Of a stretch of 64,000 bases of DNA, positions 7,915-17,172 are shown piece by piece. Made by a program: the position numbers and the translations under genes. The stretch comes from Lewinellaceae bacterium SD302 (GTDB lineage: Bacteria; Bacteroidota; Bacteroidia; Chitinophagales; Saprospiraceae). Positions within the stretch are counted from its first letter, which is position 1; the number at the start of each line of letters is the position of its first letter. The notes beneath the pieces were generated by a model. The model made no database searches. It was not told where the DNA came from and saw only the letters and a list, made by a program, of their open reading frames with translations. The stretch spans positions 62,001 to 126,000 of the forward strand of contig PDLQ01000003.1 in the NCBI GenBank assembly GCA_002591745.1. The letters are read 5' to 3'.

Positions 7915-9456
7915 CTACTTATTCAAAGCCCGCACCCCCTTAGAGTTAATTCTTTTAAACCCCAGACTCTCAACAACCAGCTCCCACAATACTTCGTAAG
8001 GAATGATCTCCATCTCATGCGACTGGGAGACAATATCGAAAGGCACCTCTTCCATCTTTTTCTGCCACTTCACCACTTTACGCTCCACCGCCGCACGATG
8101 AAAACCGTTAATCGGCAATTCCAGTAACATTTTCAGGAAACAGTTACTCCGGAAAGCGTCATTACGCCGCAGGTGACGGCCACAGTACTTCTGGATGGCC
8201 TCCACCCGGTCGATTGCCCGGTTGTACTGCTCCTGTACTGTATAGGAAAGCATTTGAATGATGAGCAGGTGTACGTTCATCGTACGCTTGTCTTTACTGT
8301 AATTCACAGTTTCGTTCATGAACTTACCCACCCGGAAATTGCGGAAATTTTTATCCTCAGGGTCAATATCGACCCGGTCCAGCATCCCCAGAAAGTACAG
8401 GTAACCCCGGTACAGCTGGAAGAATTCAGCGTAGCTCTCAGAAAGTGTTTTTTGCATTTCCTCCTGGTCTACCCTGGCAAACCAATCATAAGCCGCCTGA
8501 TAATGACCGGTACGCATACTTAGCAGCATACCGTGCTCAATCATTTTATAGTAGTTCATGCTCTTGCGAGAAACCATTTTCATAGTCTCGTTCAGCAAGG
8601 CCGACCCTTTCTCATACTCCCCGAGTTGTACGTAAGAAGTAATCAAGGTAGAGCGAAAAACCTGGGCCTGTTGTGATTGGCCCAGGCCTTTACCATCAAA
8701 GAAGGCGATAGCGGTCAAACTGGCTTCGGCGGCACTTTCGTAATCATAGCCAGCAAAAAATCCGGTCACTTTCATATAATAGTATGAAGCGTAGATCCGA
8801 ACGTCCTCAAATTTACCCAATAAGTAAGCGTAGCGATCACTTTGTTCCTGGGCGTAATCGTGAATTTGCTGGTTGTCTTCGTTGAGTTGCACCATATTAC
8901 GCACGGTGGTCAGCTCCTTTTCCACCAGGAAAATGGCGTGGCGTAGCTCCTGGTAGTGCTCTGCCTGCTCCTTGTAATAAGTGAATTTTTTGCGGTCGTG
9001 CAGGTTCTGAGAATACAGGCGCATCAATTCCGAAGAGGATTCGCTGGCCTGCACCACGATATTGAAACGGTCGGCAATAGAAAAAGCCTGCTCCAACAGT
9101 TCCACGGCAATCTTTGTAGCCCCCTTATACATCAGAATGGAGCCCATGGATAACAGCCGATTACAAAATAAGGCCGTACCGATCCGATCCGTATCACTCA
9201 CCTTCTCACCGGGAGTGATGGCCGTGGCGGCGTTGATCAATTCATATTTCAGATAGTGTTTGATCTGCTTGTAGGGCGGATAGCTCTTTAGGCGCCCTTT
9301 ACCATACAGGTGGGCGGCTGCTTCGTCATCATCCGGGTCATCCGTATTTTTTAGATACTGGAAAAGGCGGTCAATTTTCTTGCCGCGGGATGTGTTAAGG
9401 TCGACACAGATCTTACCGGTCCCGATGACCCGGTAGAGTTCTTTTAAATTTTTCAT
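7915..9456 (-). CDS. Helical-repeat (TPR-like) protein of unknown function
   Basis: A 513-residue, all-helical, cytoplasmic protein with no signal peptide or membrane segment. It begins MKNLKELYRVIGTGKICVDL. The stretch from about residue 90 to 430 has the spacing of degenerate tetratricopeptide-like helix pairs (for example AVELLEQAFSIADRFNI and YEKGSALLNETMKMVS). No enzyme motif is visible. Such solitary proteins of ~500 residues occur as repeated families in Saprospiria, and their role is not known to me. It lies between two gene-poor stretches. The stop is at 7915, immediately before a hairpin cluster on its 3' side. Confidence 0.7.
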   Translation of the reverse strand: MKNLKELYRVIGTGKICVDLNTSRGKKIDRLFQYLKNTDDPDDDEAAAHLYGKGRLKSYPPYKQIKHYLKYELINAATAITPGEKVSDTDRIGTALFCNRLLSMGSILMYKGATKIAVELLEQAFSIADRFNIVVQASESSSELMRLYSQNLHDRKKFTYYKEQAEHYQELRHAIFLVEKELTTVRNMVQLNEDNQQIHDYAQEQSDRYAYLLGKFEDVRIYASYYYMKVTGFFAGYDYESAAEASLTAIAFFDGKGLGQSQQAQVFRSTLITSYVQLGEYEKGSALLNETMKMVSRKSMNYYKMIEHGMLLSMRTGHYQAAYDWFARVDQEEMQKTLSESYAEFFQLYRGYLYFLGMLDRVDIDPEDKNFRNFRVGKFMNETVNYSKDKRTMNVHLLIIQMLSYTVQEQYNRAIDRVEAIQKYCGRHLRRNDAFRSNCFLKMLLELPINGFHRAAVERKVVKWQKKMEEVPFDIVSQSHEMEIIPYEVLWELVVESLGFKRINSKGVRALNK

Positions 9457-10304
9457 GCTTCTTGTTGATAACTCAGGTCGTCAAAAAAAATCTTGGCGGT
9501 CCATACAGTACAAAGGAACCAAAGCCAATACCCATCCGGGCACTGGAGCTGACTAGGCTACCGGCCAAAAGGTTAAACATCACTATCCGTTTTCACCATG
9601 AAGGGAATGGAACAAACGGATCAATGAAGGCTTACCGTCAAAAAAAACATGTTTTCGGGATACGATCAACACAATTCATGATCACGACATAAAAAGGGGG
9701 TGTCGTAATCTTCAGGTAAAAGTAATAGGTATGTGTAGCTTATCGTAAGAGGGAAAACGCGGAGTAGATGTAGAACCACGTTATCTAACAACTTTAAAGA
9801 TACAATTTAGAGGGTACAAAAACGGGTAATTTCCGTAAGCGGTAGCCCTGAAAGCGTCAACGGTACGGTTCGTTTTGGCAGAGGTAGATTCCGACTGACA
9901 AGTTCGAGGATCAAAATCAATATTATTCGTTTTATGGCTAACAAGGTAGCAAAGCCGGATCAAGACAAAAGCGGAGCCAACTGCGCCCATCTCCGAAAGT
10001 AACTCCGAAGACAAAAGACACCAGCTTCTGCTAAAGTAGCAAGCTCGGCTTTTAACTCATAATCGATGAATATCGCGGCAATCTGCTTTCCACAAACAGC
10101 TCTGAAATTTGATTTATTTAAAATAATTGCAACCAGAAAATACCCATATCTATTTGATTTTCAATCAAAAACATATAACCATTGCCACTTTGAAGTCATA
10201 AAAGCGAATAACTAAGATTCAATGACTGGCTTGGGACCAGCCGCCAAACGCCCCCATATTTGTGTCAACGAAAGCAAATAAAGAACTCGCTTACCCGATT
10301 ACCG
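9457..10304. other. Gene-poor region
   Basis: No convincing gene in about 850 bp. Two degenerate copies of the dispersed palindrome occur: GGCTAACAAGGTAGCA at 9936-9951 and TGCTAAAGTAGCA at 10029-10041. A possible weak promoter for the 10305 gene is TTG at 10231-10233, 21 nt, then CATATTTG at 10255-10262. Confidence 0.5.
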
Positions 10305-10751
10305 ATGTTACACCAACCTTTGATTACCAGCCACCTACATAAAGCCCAACGGGGCATCCTGAGTGAGGTCGTCTTCGGAAACCCCCAAAACGGTTGCCGC
10401 AGCATGGGGGTCTGTAAAGTGCACATCGGCCCGAGTCCCTTAACGGGAGACAACTCATTGAAAGCCAGCACTTGCAGTTGCAAAAAAGCCATTGCCTTTC
10501 TGCGTTCGGAACGGCCAGGAAAGCTGCTGATTCACTTTCTGAATTACAGCCTCAGCGCCAGCAAAAAATCAAAATTTTTCCCAGGGGATCGCTTTGTGGT
10601 AGAAGTCGCATTTCCATTACCCAGGGCGTTACAAGACGCCCTGGGTCTCGGGGAAGATCAGTATTTTATTCAGCCAGGTCATTATCCCACCCAAAACGAC
10701 GGTCTTTACCACACGATCGAAGTATCCACAAACAATCACAGAAAAAAATAG
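10305..10751 (+). CDS. Small cysteine-containing conserved-looking protein
   Basis: A 148-residue soluble protein. The notable part is GNPQNGCRSMGVCKV near residue 25, followed by STCSCKKAIAFL, giving four cysteines in two pairs. The remainder has alternating hydrophobic patches (LLIHFLNYSL, FVVEVAFPLP) like a small alpha/beta domain. I recall similar NPQNGCxGxGVC openings in other Bacteroidetes hypothetical proteins, but the family has no function known to me. The frame extends 15 codons upstream; the ATG at 10305 is chosen because it sits ~40 nt after a plausible promoter. A metal- or redox-sensing role is possible but unsupported. Confidence 0.5.
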   Translation: MLHQPLITSHLHKAQRGILSEVVFGNPQNGCRSMGVCKVHIGPSPLTGDNSLKASTCSCKKAIAFLRSERPGKLLIHFLNYSLSASKKSKFFPGDRFVVEVAFPLPRALQDALGLGEDQYFIQPGHYPTQNDGLYHTIEVSTNNHRKK

Positions 10752-10898
10752 TTAATAACTTATTTATTTACAATTAGATATACATAAGAATAGATTACGA
10801 TTTTATAGGTTTTTTATCTTCACTTTAGCGCTACTGTTCACCCTCCGCGCAGGTCGTTTGGTCACGACTATCCCAGCCCGGAGGAAATGAAGAGAATG

Positions 10899-10928
10899 GC
10901 GGTCGGCCGGGCTTTACCCGGCGACCGC
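10899..10928. terminator. GC-rich hairpin between convergent genes
   Basis: GCGGTCGGCCGGG and CCCGGCGACCGC pair around the 5-nt loop CTTTA, with one bulge. It lies between the convergent 10305-10751 and CocE-like genes and could end transcription from either side. The T-rich tail (TTAGTGCATTTT) is weak. Confidence 0.5.
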
Positions 10929-10968
10929 TTAGTGCATTTTGGTACTACCGTAAGCTTAAAAGCTACGT

Positions 10969-12771
10969 TTATCGCCGGGGCTCTAAAACTACCGGCAACT
11001 CCAGAACCGTCCCGTCCAGATCAACCGTAAGCACCGTACCCGGCTGGGGCCACAGCGTGAAATCGCGGTCGCTCGAAAAGATCATCAGGCCGATCTGCTG
11101 GCCGGCGGGAATGATCTGGTCGTCGGGCTGGAGGTCGAAAGTGACATCGTAGAATTGCCCTGGTTTCAATGGCTCACCCTTACGCAGGTCCTGATGGTTT
11201 TGGGGGTCGGCCCAGCCACGGGTAATGAGATTATCGTTGATGGTGGTACGCCGGCCTTCCTCCCAGGGCAAAGCCACCAACCAAACGGAGAGATTGGCCG
11301 CCGGTTTGCTGGCACTCATTCGGACGGTTACCCGGGCGGTTCCGGAGATATGTACATCCTCGGTCAGCGTGGGCGTCAGATAGATCAGGCGGTGATCGGT
11401 AAATTCGGCACCGGCCAGGCTGCTGCCGGAGAAAGAATAATTATCGGTCAGGCTTTCCCTGGTTCCGGTTTTATCGGGTTTCTGATTGGTCAGTCCTCCC
11501 CGGCCGGGTGCTCCTGCGGTCAGGTAGAATTTGATCACTTCTGCGTCCGGATGGGGGTAATCGGGATAAGCGGTTGGTGCATCATTACCGTCTTTACCCC
11601 TCACGATGTAAGCTTTTGGCTCGTCCTCAACACCGTTCTCCACACCGTGCAGGAAGCGGGTAAACCAGCGATTCCTCATTTCCAGGGGTGGCGGACCGCC
11701 GTGACCTTGCTGGTGGTAGTAGATCTGACTGGGCAGCCCCATTTCGCGGGCTTTGTTGTAGATACGGTAGCTGTGCTCCGGCATCACGTTCCAGTCGTTG
11801 AAGCCGTGAGACATCAATAGTGCCGCTTTCATTTTGTCCATCTGCAGCAGGTAGTCGCGGCCGGCCCAGAAGTCGTTGTAGTCACCGGTTTCCCGGTCCA
11901 TTCCTTTGGCCATTTCGGTATCGCGAACCCGTTTGTTGTTGCCAGGCCGCATGGCTTCGTTGCCGCTGTGGATGAAGTCGTAAAGCACGTCGATATCCTC
12001 TCCGAGATAGCCGCCGGGGTGACGGACCAACCCGTTGGAACGGTAGTAATGATAGTAAGAAGTATTGGGGGCGATCGGAATAATGGCTTCCAGTCCTTTC
12101 ACGCCGGTGGTCGCCGCAGCAAGGGGCAAGGTACCATTGTAGGAAGTACCCGTCATACCCACTTTTCCGGTGGACCAACTGGCCATCACTTTTTCGTCTC
12201 CATCGGGGGAGGTATAGCCATTATCCTTGCCCGTCAGCCATTCAATGACGGCTTTGGGCGCCAGGGATTCGTTCGGCCCGCCAACCGTGGGCGCCCCCTG
12301 GGAAAGTCCGGTACCGGGGGAGGAAGAGTGTACTACGATATAGCCCCGTGGCACCCACGTCTTCGTATGCGAGTTGGAAATAATTGGTCGTTCGCCTCTT
12401 CGCTCCACTTCCGGATGAACGTGGGGTGGCGGCGTCTCCCCCAGTTCGTGTTTCACATCCCAAAATAACTCCTGGCCGCCTCTGGCTACTCCGGCGAAGT
12501 AGGGACTGCTCACATAAATCACCGGCAACTTCACGCCTTCGGTTTCCGTAGGAGCGGGGCGGGTAACGGCCACGTGCATCCGGTCCGGTTTGCCGTCCAT
12601 ATCCGTATCGAATTCAGTTTCCACCCAGAGATCGTGGCGTATCCAGCTTTCCGGGTCTTCGAAGGCGGGTACGATCTGGGCCTGACCATCTTTAAAAACG
12701 GGCTGGTTCTGGGCAAACAGGAAACTGGTGCTCACCAAAAAGAGCAGGGCAAATAAGGTAGAATGCTTCAT
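10969..12771 (-). CDS. CocE/NonD-family hydrolase (X-Pro dipeptidyl-peptidase-like, S15)
   Basis: A 600-residue secreted alpha/beta hydrolase. The signal peptide covers residues 1-20 (ending SFLFAQ). The X-Pro dipeptidyl-peptidase fold carries the nucleophile in GMTGTSYNG (Ser ~210), the acid in SHGFNDWNV and the catalytic His in QQGHGG. A C-terminal jelly-roll-like domain follows from about residue 400 (HISGTARVTVRMSASK). Related enzymes cleave X-Pro dipeptides or acyl esters; the substrate is not determined here. It would act in the periplasm on imported peptides. The gene is divergent from the RidA-like gene, and the 121-bp gap holds two copies of the dispersed palindrome in opposite orientation. 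Confidence 0.88.
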   Translation of the reverse strand: MKHSTLFALLFLVSTSFLFAQNQPVFKDGQAQIVPAFEDPESWIRHDLWVETEFDTDMDGKPDRMHVAVTRPAPTETEGVKLPVIYVSSPYFAGVARGGQELFWDVKHELGETPPPHVHPEVERRGERPIISNSHTKTWVPRGYIVVHSSSPGTGLSQGAPTVGGPNESLAPKAVIEWLTGKDNGYTSPDGDEKVMASWSTGKVGMTGTSYNGTLPLAAATTGVKGLEAIIPIAPNTSYYHYYRSNGLVRHPGGYLGEDIDVLYDFIHSGNEAMRPGNNKRVRDTEMAKGMDRETGDYNDFWAGRDYLLQMDKMKAALLMSHGFNDWNVMPEHSYRIYNKAREMGLPSQIYYHQQGHGGPPPLEMRNRWFTRFLHGVENGVEDEPKAYIVRGKDGNDAPTAYPDYPHPDAEVIKFYLTAGAPGRGGLTNQKPDKTGTRESLTDNYSFSGSSLAGAEFTDHRLIYLTPTLTEDVHISGTARVTVRMSASKPAANLSVWLVALPWEEGRRTTINDNLITRGWADPQNHQDLRKGEPLKPGQFYDVTFDLQPDDQIIPAGQQIGLMIFSSDRDFTLWPQPGTVLTVDLDGTVLELPVVLEPRR

Positions 12772-12832
12772 GCGTTGAAAATAGGATTTATTTTTTTTGC
12801 TGGCAAGGTAGCCATGTTTTACAGGGGACCGC

Positions 12833-12848
12833 TGCTACTTTGATAGCC
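12833..12848 (-). repeat. Dispersed palindrome copy (core CAAAGTAGCA)
   Basis: The reverse strand reads GGCTATCAAAGTAGCA. It is 44 nt upstream of the RidA-like start. A degenerate partner, GCTGGCAAGGTAGCCA, lies at 12799-12814 on the other strand. Confidence 0.7.
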
Positions 12849-12892
12849 CAAAAAATTATCCGGCGGATATTCCTACATTTCAGAAAAAGACC

Positions 12893-13411
12893 ATGAGGTA
12901 TCTATTCATCTGTCTACTCGCCGGCTGTTTACTCGCCTGCAACCCGGAGAAGGAGAACGACGGTCAAATCCCACCGGCGATCGAAGAACTACAAAAGGAT
13001 GTGGCTGACATAGAAGCAATGCTGAATTCCAAGCCGATCTTCCACGCTTCCCCCGATCCTACCCGCGCCGATACTCCGTTCTCCGAGGCGGTCCAGGCGG
13101 GGAATTTGTATTTCCTTTCCGGTCAGATCGGCCGTGATCCGAAAACCAAAAAACTGGCCGAAGGAGGTATTCGGGCCGAAACCCGGCAATGCCTGGAAAA
13201 CATCAAAGCCGTACTGGCCAACCACGGGCTGGAAATGAAAGATGTCGTAAAAGCCCTCGTCATATTGGATGATATCGGGGATTTTGCCGCTTTTAACGAG
13301 ATTTACCGAGAATACCTGCCCCAAAAACCGGCGCGGACGACTTTTGCAGCCGAAGCCCTGGCGGTGGGAGCGAAGATCGAAATTGAGGTAACGGCGGTTA
13401 AGCCAGAGTAG
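12893..13411 (+). CDS. RidA/YjgF-family protein, exported lipoprotein form
   Basis: A 172-residue protein. Residues 1-16 are a lipoprotein signal with lipobox LLAC, and the mature N-terminus is acidic (NPEKEND). The RidA domain spans about 45-170: NLYFLSGQIGRDPKT, a central LENIKAVLANHGL helix, and the conserved arginine in PARTTFAAEAL, which binds the substrate carboxylate in active RidA deaminases. Ordinary RidA proteins are cytoplasmic enamine/imine deaminases; the lipoprotein version would sit in the cell envelope, where its substrate is unknown. It stands alone on the plus strand, and the next gene is convergent with a 1-bp gap. Confidence 0.85.
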   Translation: MRYLFICLLAGCLLACNPEKENDGQIPPAIEELQKDVADIEAMLNSKPIFHASPDPTRADTPFSEAVQAGNLYFLSGQIGRDPKTKKLAEGGIRAETRQCLENIKAVLANHGLEMKDVVKALVILDDIGDFAAFNEIYREYLPQKPARTTFAAEALAVGAKIEIEVTAVKPE

Positions 13412-13412
13412 G

Positions 13413-13844
13413 TTATTCGGATAAATTATCCATTAAGTCCCTCACCGGACCGTTGAGGTAGCCCCGTGGTCCGTTATTCTTCCGCCACATCCGGGCGGAT
13501 TTTTTGAGATAGTTGAAGGCAATAACGTAGAGTTCTTCCACTGTTTCTACCGGCCGCCCACCGGGGGCGAAGCTTCCGTCGAGTAAATTGTCAAAGAGGC
13601 CATCGTCCTCTGCGCCTTCCAGGGAATCGAAAATGGCTCCGATCAGGATTTCTTTGACTTTCCCGGTAGAGGATGGCTCGGGGAGGTTCCGGCCCTGCAC
13701 CTCACCCTTGAAAAAAGTATGGAAGGCTTCGTAGACGAATTCTACGTCCTTGTCATTCAGTCCACGGTGTTCCTGATCAACCACACCGGTGGCGATCTCG
13801 ATGGTGGAGAGCAGGGGAATGAGGTCTTCGGAAGGGGTGGTCAT
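13413..13844 (-). CDS. Hypothetical acidic protein
   Basis: A 143-residue soluble, acidic protein I do not recognise. It has no signal peptide or membrane segment. Features are DKDVEFVYEAFHTFFKGEV, a Gly-rich GSFAPGGRPVETVEEL turn, and a basic C-terminal patch (LKKSARMWRKNNGPRGYLNG). It begins 19 nt after the sugar porter stop on the same strand, so it is probably co-transcribed with it. Predicted mostly helical. Confidence 0.6.
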   Translation of the reverse strand: MTTPSEDLIPLLSTIEIATGVVDQEHRGLNDKDVEFVYEAFHTFFKGEVQGRNLPEPSSTGKVKEILIGAIFDSLEGAEDDGLFDNLLDGSFAPGGRPVETVEELYVIAFNYLKKSARMWRKNNGPRGYLNGPVRDLMDNLSE

Positions 13845-13863
13845 GGAGATGAAGGTAATTTAT

Positions 13864-15186
13864 TTAGCGTTTGCGGATCAACTGGGCTTCGAGTTCCTCC
13901 AGCGGTACACCTTTGGTCTCCGGCATCATACGCCAGACGAAAAGAAGTTGCAGTACCATCATGAAGGCGAAGAAAGCAAAGACCGGGGCGGTACCTACGG
14001 TGGTAAACAGGACAGGCACCATCGAAGGTATGACCGCCGCCAGTACCCAGTGGACCGAGCAGCCGAAGGCCTGTCCACTGGCCCGCAGGTGGTTCGGAAA
14101 GACCTCGGAAATGAACACCCAGATGATGGCCCCTTGCCCGATGGCGTGGGCCGCAATGAACAGGAAGAGGAACAGCGGAACGGCCATACCCTGCCAGCCG
14201 AACTGGAAAGCCATCGCTACCAACGAAAGGCTGACGATATAGCCAACCGAGCCAAGGTACATCAGCGTCCGCCGCCCGAACCGGTCGATCATCGAAAGGC
14301 CGACCAGCGTAAAGATCAGATTTGTTACACCCACGCCAATGCTGCTCAGCAGGGCGGAGCTTTCTTCCAGACCGGCGCTCTCGAAAATGCGGGGAGCGTA
14401 GTATAAAAAGGCGTTGATGCCGGAAAACTGGTTGAAAAAGGCGATCAGGAAAGCCAGCATCAGTGGGAAACGGTACTTCGGGTCGAAGATGGTTTCCCCC
14501 GCAGTCGTCTGTTTCAGTTCGGCCCGGGCCCGGGAAATCATCACCTCTACGTCCGCGCCTATATTGATTCGCTGCAGGGTCTGACGCGCTTCTTCGACCC
14601 GTTCTTTAAGCAGCAACCAACGTGGGGAGCGCGGCACGCCCAGTACTAAAACAGTGTAAATGATGGCTGGAATGGCCTCGACGCCGATCATCCAGCGCCA
14701 GGCATTTTCACCCAGTCCGGAGAGTAGGTAATTGGACAAAAAGGCCATCAAAATTCCGAAAACGATGTTGAATTGGTAAAGCCCGACCAGCTTCCCCCGG
14801 TCGTTCGCCGGCGCGATTTCTGAGACGTAGGCCGGAGCCGCCACCGTACTCGCTCCTACCCCCAGCCCGCCGATGAACCGCAGTGCCGCAAAGATCCACG
14901 GCCCCGTTGCCAGCGCCGACCCAAGAGCCGAAACGGTGTACAGCACCCCGATCCAGAAGAGGGTTTTCTTGCGGCCCAGCCGGTCCGTCGGAATACCCCC
15001 GAAAACCGCCCCCAGTACCGTTCCCCACAGGGCCGATGAAATGATGACGAAGCCGTGAAATACCTCGCCGCGGGGCCAGAGAGTTTGCAGCGAGAGGTCC
15101 GCACCGGAGATGACGACCGTATCAAAACCAAAGAGAAAACCGGCCAGGGCTACGGTCAGGGACCAGAGGAAGATCTTTTTTTGCAT
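13864..15186 (-). CDS. MFS sugar porter (XylE/GLUT-like)
   Basis: A 440-residue, 12-helix transporter of the sugar porter branch of the major facilitator superfamily. Family signatures are DRLGRKKTLF in loop 2-3, RFIGGLGVGAS and PAYVSEIAPANDRGKLVG in helices 4-5, DRFGRRTLM in loop 8-9, FISEVFPNHLRASG in helix 10 and PETKGVPLEELE at the C-terminus. It would import a hexose or pentose across the inner membrane by proton symport. It heads a two-gene unit with the acidic hypothetical protein downstream. The 250 bp upstream (15187-15438) shows no gene or clear promoter. Confidence 0.92.
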   Translation of the reverse strand: MQKKIFLWSLTVALAGFLFGFDTVVISGADLSLQTLWPRGEVFHGFVIISSALWGTVLGAVFGGIPTDRLGRKKTLFWIGVLYTVSALGSALATGPWIFAALRFIGGLGVGASTVAAPAYVSEIAPANDRGKLVGLYQFNIVFGILMAFLSNYLLSGLGENAWRWMIGVEAIPAIIYTVLVLGVPRSPRWLLLKERVEEARQTLQRINIGADVEVMISRARAELKQTTAGETIFDPKYRFPLMLAFLIAFFNQFSGINAFLYYAPRIFESAGLEESSALLSSIGVGVTNLIFTLVGLSMIDRFGRRTLMYLGSVGYIVSLSLVAMAFQFGWQGMAVPLFLFLFIAAHAIGQGAIIWVFISEVFPNHLRASGQAFGCSVHWVLAAVIPSMVPVLFTTVGTAPVFAFFAFMMVLQLLFVWRMMPETKGVPLEELEAQLIRKR

Positions 15187-15438
15187 GGTGGAAGTTAGGG
15201 AGTAACCAGCTAAAATTAATGTGCTACTTCAAAATGAGCCCCGGGCACAGCCAAAAAGGCAAGCAACACCGTAGTCTTTGCGAGTAGTCTAAGACAAGAG
15301 AAAGAGGCACCAAATGTAGCTATGCAATTAGTGTGAGAATGGGATGGGAGTCTTATAAAGGGTATAAGGGAATAGTTTAAGAAACCTGATTTTTATTAAA
15401 CCGAAGCTATTTCGTTCCCCCACTGACATTTCAAATAA

Positions 15439-16230
15439 CTATTTAAAAGTGTAACTCATATAAATTCCCTCACCACCAGGCGAGAGTGTAAAGCGTCGCT
15501 TGTTAGTCGGTCTTTTATGAAGGGCCGGAACCAGATAACCAACAGCCGCCCCTAAAGCATAACCGGCAACCACATCGCTAGGGTAGTGTTGACCGGCTCG
15601 AACTCTAAAATAACCAGTCAGTACCGGTAGCGCAATAGCCGTCCCCCATACGTAAGGCTTTAACCTGCTATCGGGGTAATAATCAGAAAAGGTTTTTGCA
15701 AAGAAGAAACTTGCGGCGGCAGTGCCGGATGTATGGCCGGATAAGAAAGCGGCGCGGTCGTTGCCGCTTAATACTGTTGTAGACGGTAAATCTTCGGCAA
15801 ATACGTAAGGTCGTGGCCGTAAGGCGGACGCTTTAACGATCTCCGTCAGTCCTTGGTTAATTAACAATACTTCACCGAATAGTATGGCGATCTTACCAGC
15901 ATCCTTTCTGCTATTTCTTCCAATCAGAAGCGTTAGCGGTAATGCAGTAGCGAAGTCTTTTGTAATATCACTGGCTTTTCTTGCGCTGCCTGAACTGTAA
16001 TTAGTCGCTATCCGGTCGAATCTTGGAATATTAGGTAACTCTAAGTCAGAAAGTACAATGTCAGGTGTGCGGTCACGTAGATTATTGCCAAACAGATACA
16101 GACCAACACCTCCACCGGCGTAAAGAATTTCTCTTTTGAGGGAGAGGTGGTAAGGCCCGCTATTTTGAGCAACGATTGAAGATGTGTTACTAATCAGTAG
16201 CATGAAGAAAGTAAAGAAGTGGCTTTTCAA
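15439..16230 (-). CDS. PAP2-family phosphatase, copy 1
   Basis: A 263-residue lipid phosphatase/chloroperoxidase-type protein. A signal peptide (1-21, ending SIVAQ) precedes the domain. The three catalytic motifs are visible: K-x6-RPRP (KASALRPRP), SGHTSG, and R-x5-HYPSDVVAG. It would remove phosphate from undecaprenyl pyrophosphate, phosphatidic acid or lipid A in the periplasm. It is a tandem paralogue of the next gene upstream, sharing the layout from the leader peptide (YHLSLKRE) to the C-terminus. It is last in a minus-strand run with a two-component system. Confidence 0.88.
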   Translation of the reverse strand: MKSHFFTFFMLLISNTSSIVAQNSGPYHLSLKREILYAGGGVGLYLFGNNLRDRTPDIVLSDLELPNIPRFDRIATNYSSGSARKASDITKDFATALPLTLLIGRNSRKDAGKIAILFGEVLLINQGLTEIVKASALRPRPYVFAEDLPSTTVLSGNDRAAFLSGHTSGTAAASFFFAKTFSDYYPDSRLKPYVWGTAIALPVLTGYFRVRAGQHYPSDVVAGYALGAAVGYLVPALHKRPTNKRRFTLSPGGEGIYMSYTFK

Positions 16231-16306
16231 GCTGTCCGTATGTTTGGGTCTAAATTGACGGCAAAGATTCGGACAGACTTTGGAGAAACTTTGGAGGCGA
16301 CCTTAT

Positions 16307-17101
16307 CTACAAACCCAATGTCAAGCTAAATCCGGTTGGACCAGCTACAAAACGAAGTCTACTGTTGAGCGTTACCCGTTTATGAAGTTTTGGTATAAAG
16401 TATCCAACTGCCGCTCCAAGTACATAACCGGCAATTACATCCGATGGATAATGTCTAGCGGAGCGCACCCGCAAGTAACCAGTCAAAGCGGGTAGAGTAA
16501 TGGCCGCGCCCCATACAACAGGTTTCAACTTACTATCCGGGAAGTAGTCAGAAAATACGCTGGCAAAGAAAAAGCTGCCCGTTGCAGCCCCGGAAGTATG
16601 CCCCGATAGCAATGATGCTCTGTCGCTACTTTTTAAGGTTCGATTGGGATTCCACGTCGGGTCAAATACGTAGGGGCGTGGCCTTTTAAATGCGGCCTTG
16701 CTGATGTTTGTCAGACCGGCATTTATCATCATCGCTTCTCCGAAAAGAATACTGATCTTACCAAAATCACTTCTTGTATTGTGGTGAAGCAAAAACAAGG
16801 AAGTAAGCCCGGCGGAAGCATACATAGTGTAGTCACTAAGTTTTTCCGTACCATGACGATTGTAGGCAAAAGGGAGTTCATCAAGTTCAATAATATCATC
16901 AAATTCTACATTGCCTATTGATACTGGTTGTATCCGCCGCCGTAGATACTCACCGCCTAACATAGAGGCTATACCGCTTCCGCCGTAAAGCATTTCCCTT
17001 TTCAAAGAAAGATGATAAGGCCCGTTGTTTTGTGCTTTGATGGAAGATGTAACGCAGGTCAGTAGTACGAATAATAGGAAAGTGAAAAGGTGGTTTTTCA
17101 A
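16307..17101 (-). CDS. PAP2-family phosphatase, copy 2
   Basis: A 264-residue paralogue of the preceding protein, with a signal peptide (1-23, ending SIKAQ) and motifs KAAFKRPRP, LLSGHTSGA and RSARHYPSDVIAG. The duplication extends into the upstream DNA: both genes are preceded by AATCTTTGC(C/T)GTCAATT about 40 nt before the ATG, which looks like a promoter one mismatch from TAnnTTTG. Each copy may therefore be transcribed on its own as well as from the operon. Sequence divergence is substantial, so the duplication is old, and substrate specificity may have split. Confidence 0.88.
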   Translation of the reverse strand: MKNHLFTFLLFVLLTCVTSSIKAQNNGPYHLSLKREMLYGGSGIASMLGGEYLRRRIQPVSIGNVEFDDIIELDELPFAYNRHGTEKLSDYTMYASAGLTSLFLLHHNTRSDFGKISILFGEAMMINAGLTNISKAAFKRPRPYVFDPTWNPNRTLKSSDRASLLSGHTSGAATGSFFFASVFSDYFPDSKLKPVVWGAAITLPALTGYLRVRSARHYPSDVIAGYVLGAAVGYFIPKLHKRVTLNSRLRFVAGPTGFSLTLGL

Positions 17102-17172
17102 GCTGTCAGATTGTTTAGGTTAGAATTGACAGCAAAGATTTGGAGTAATTTTAGAGAGACTTTGGAGCAGCG

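Noticed and set aside
9781-10014. 77-residue minus-strand frame
   Set aside because: No domain, uneven composition, and it covers a degenerate dispersed repeat.
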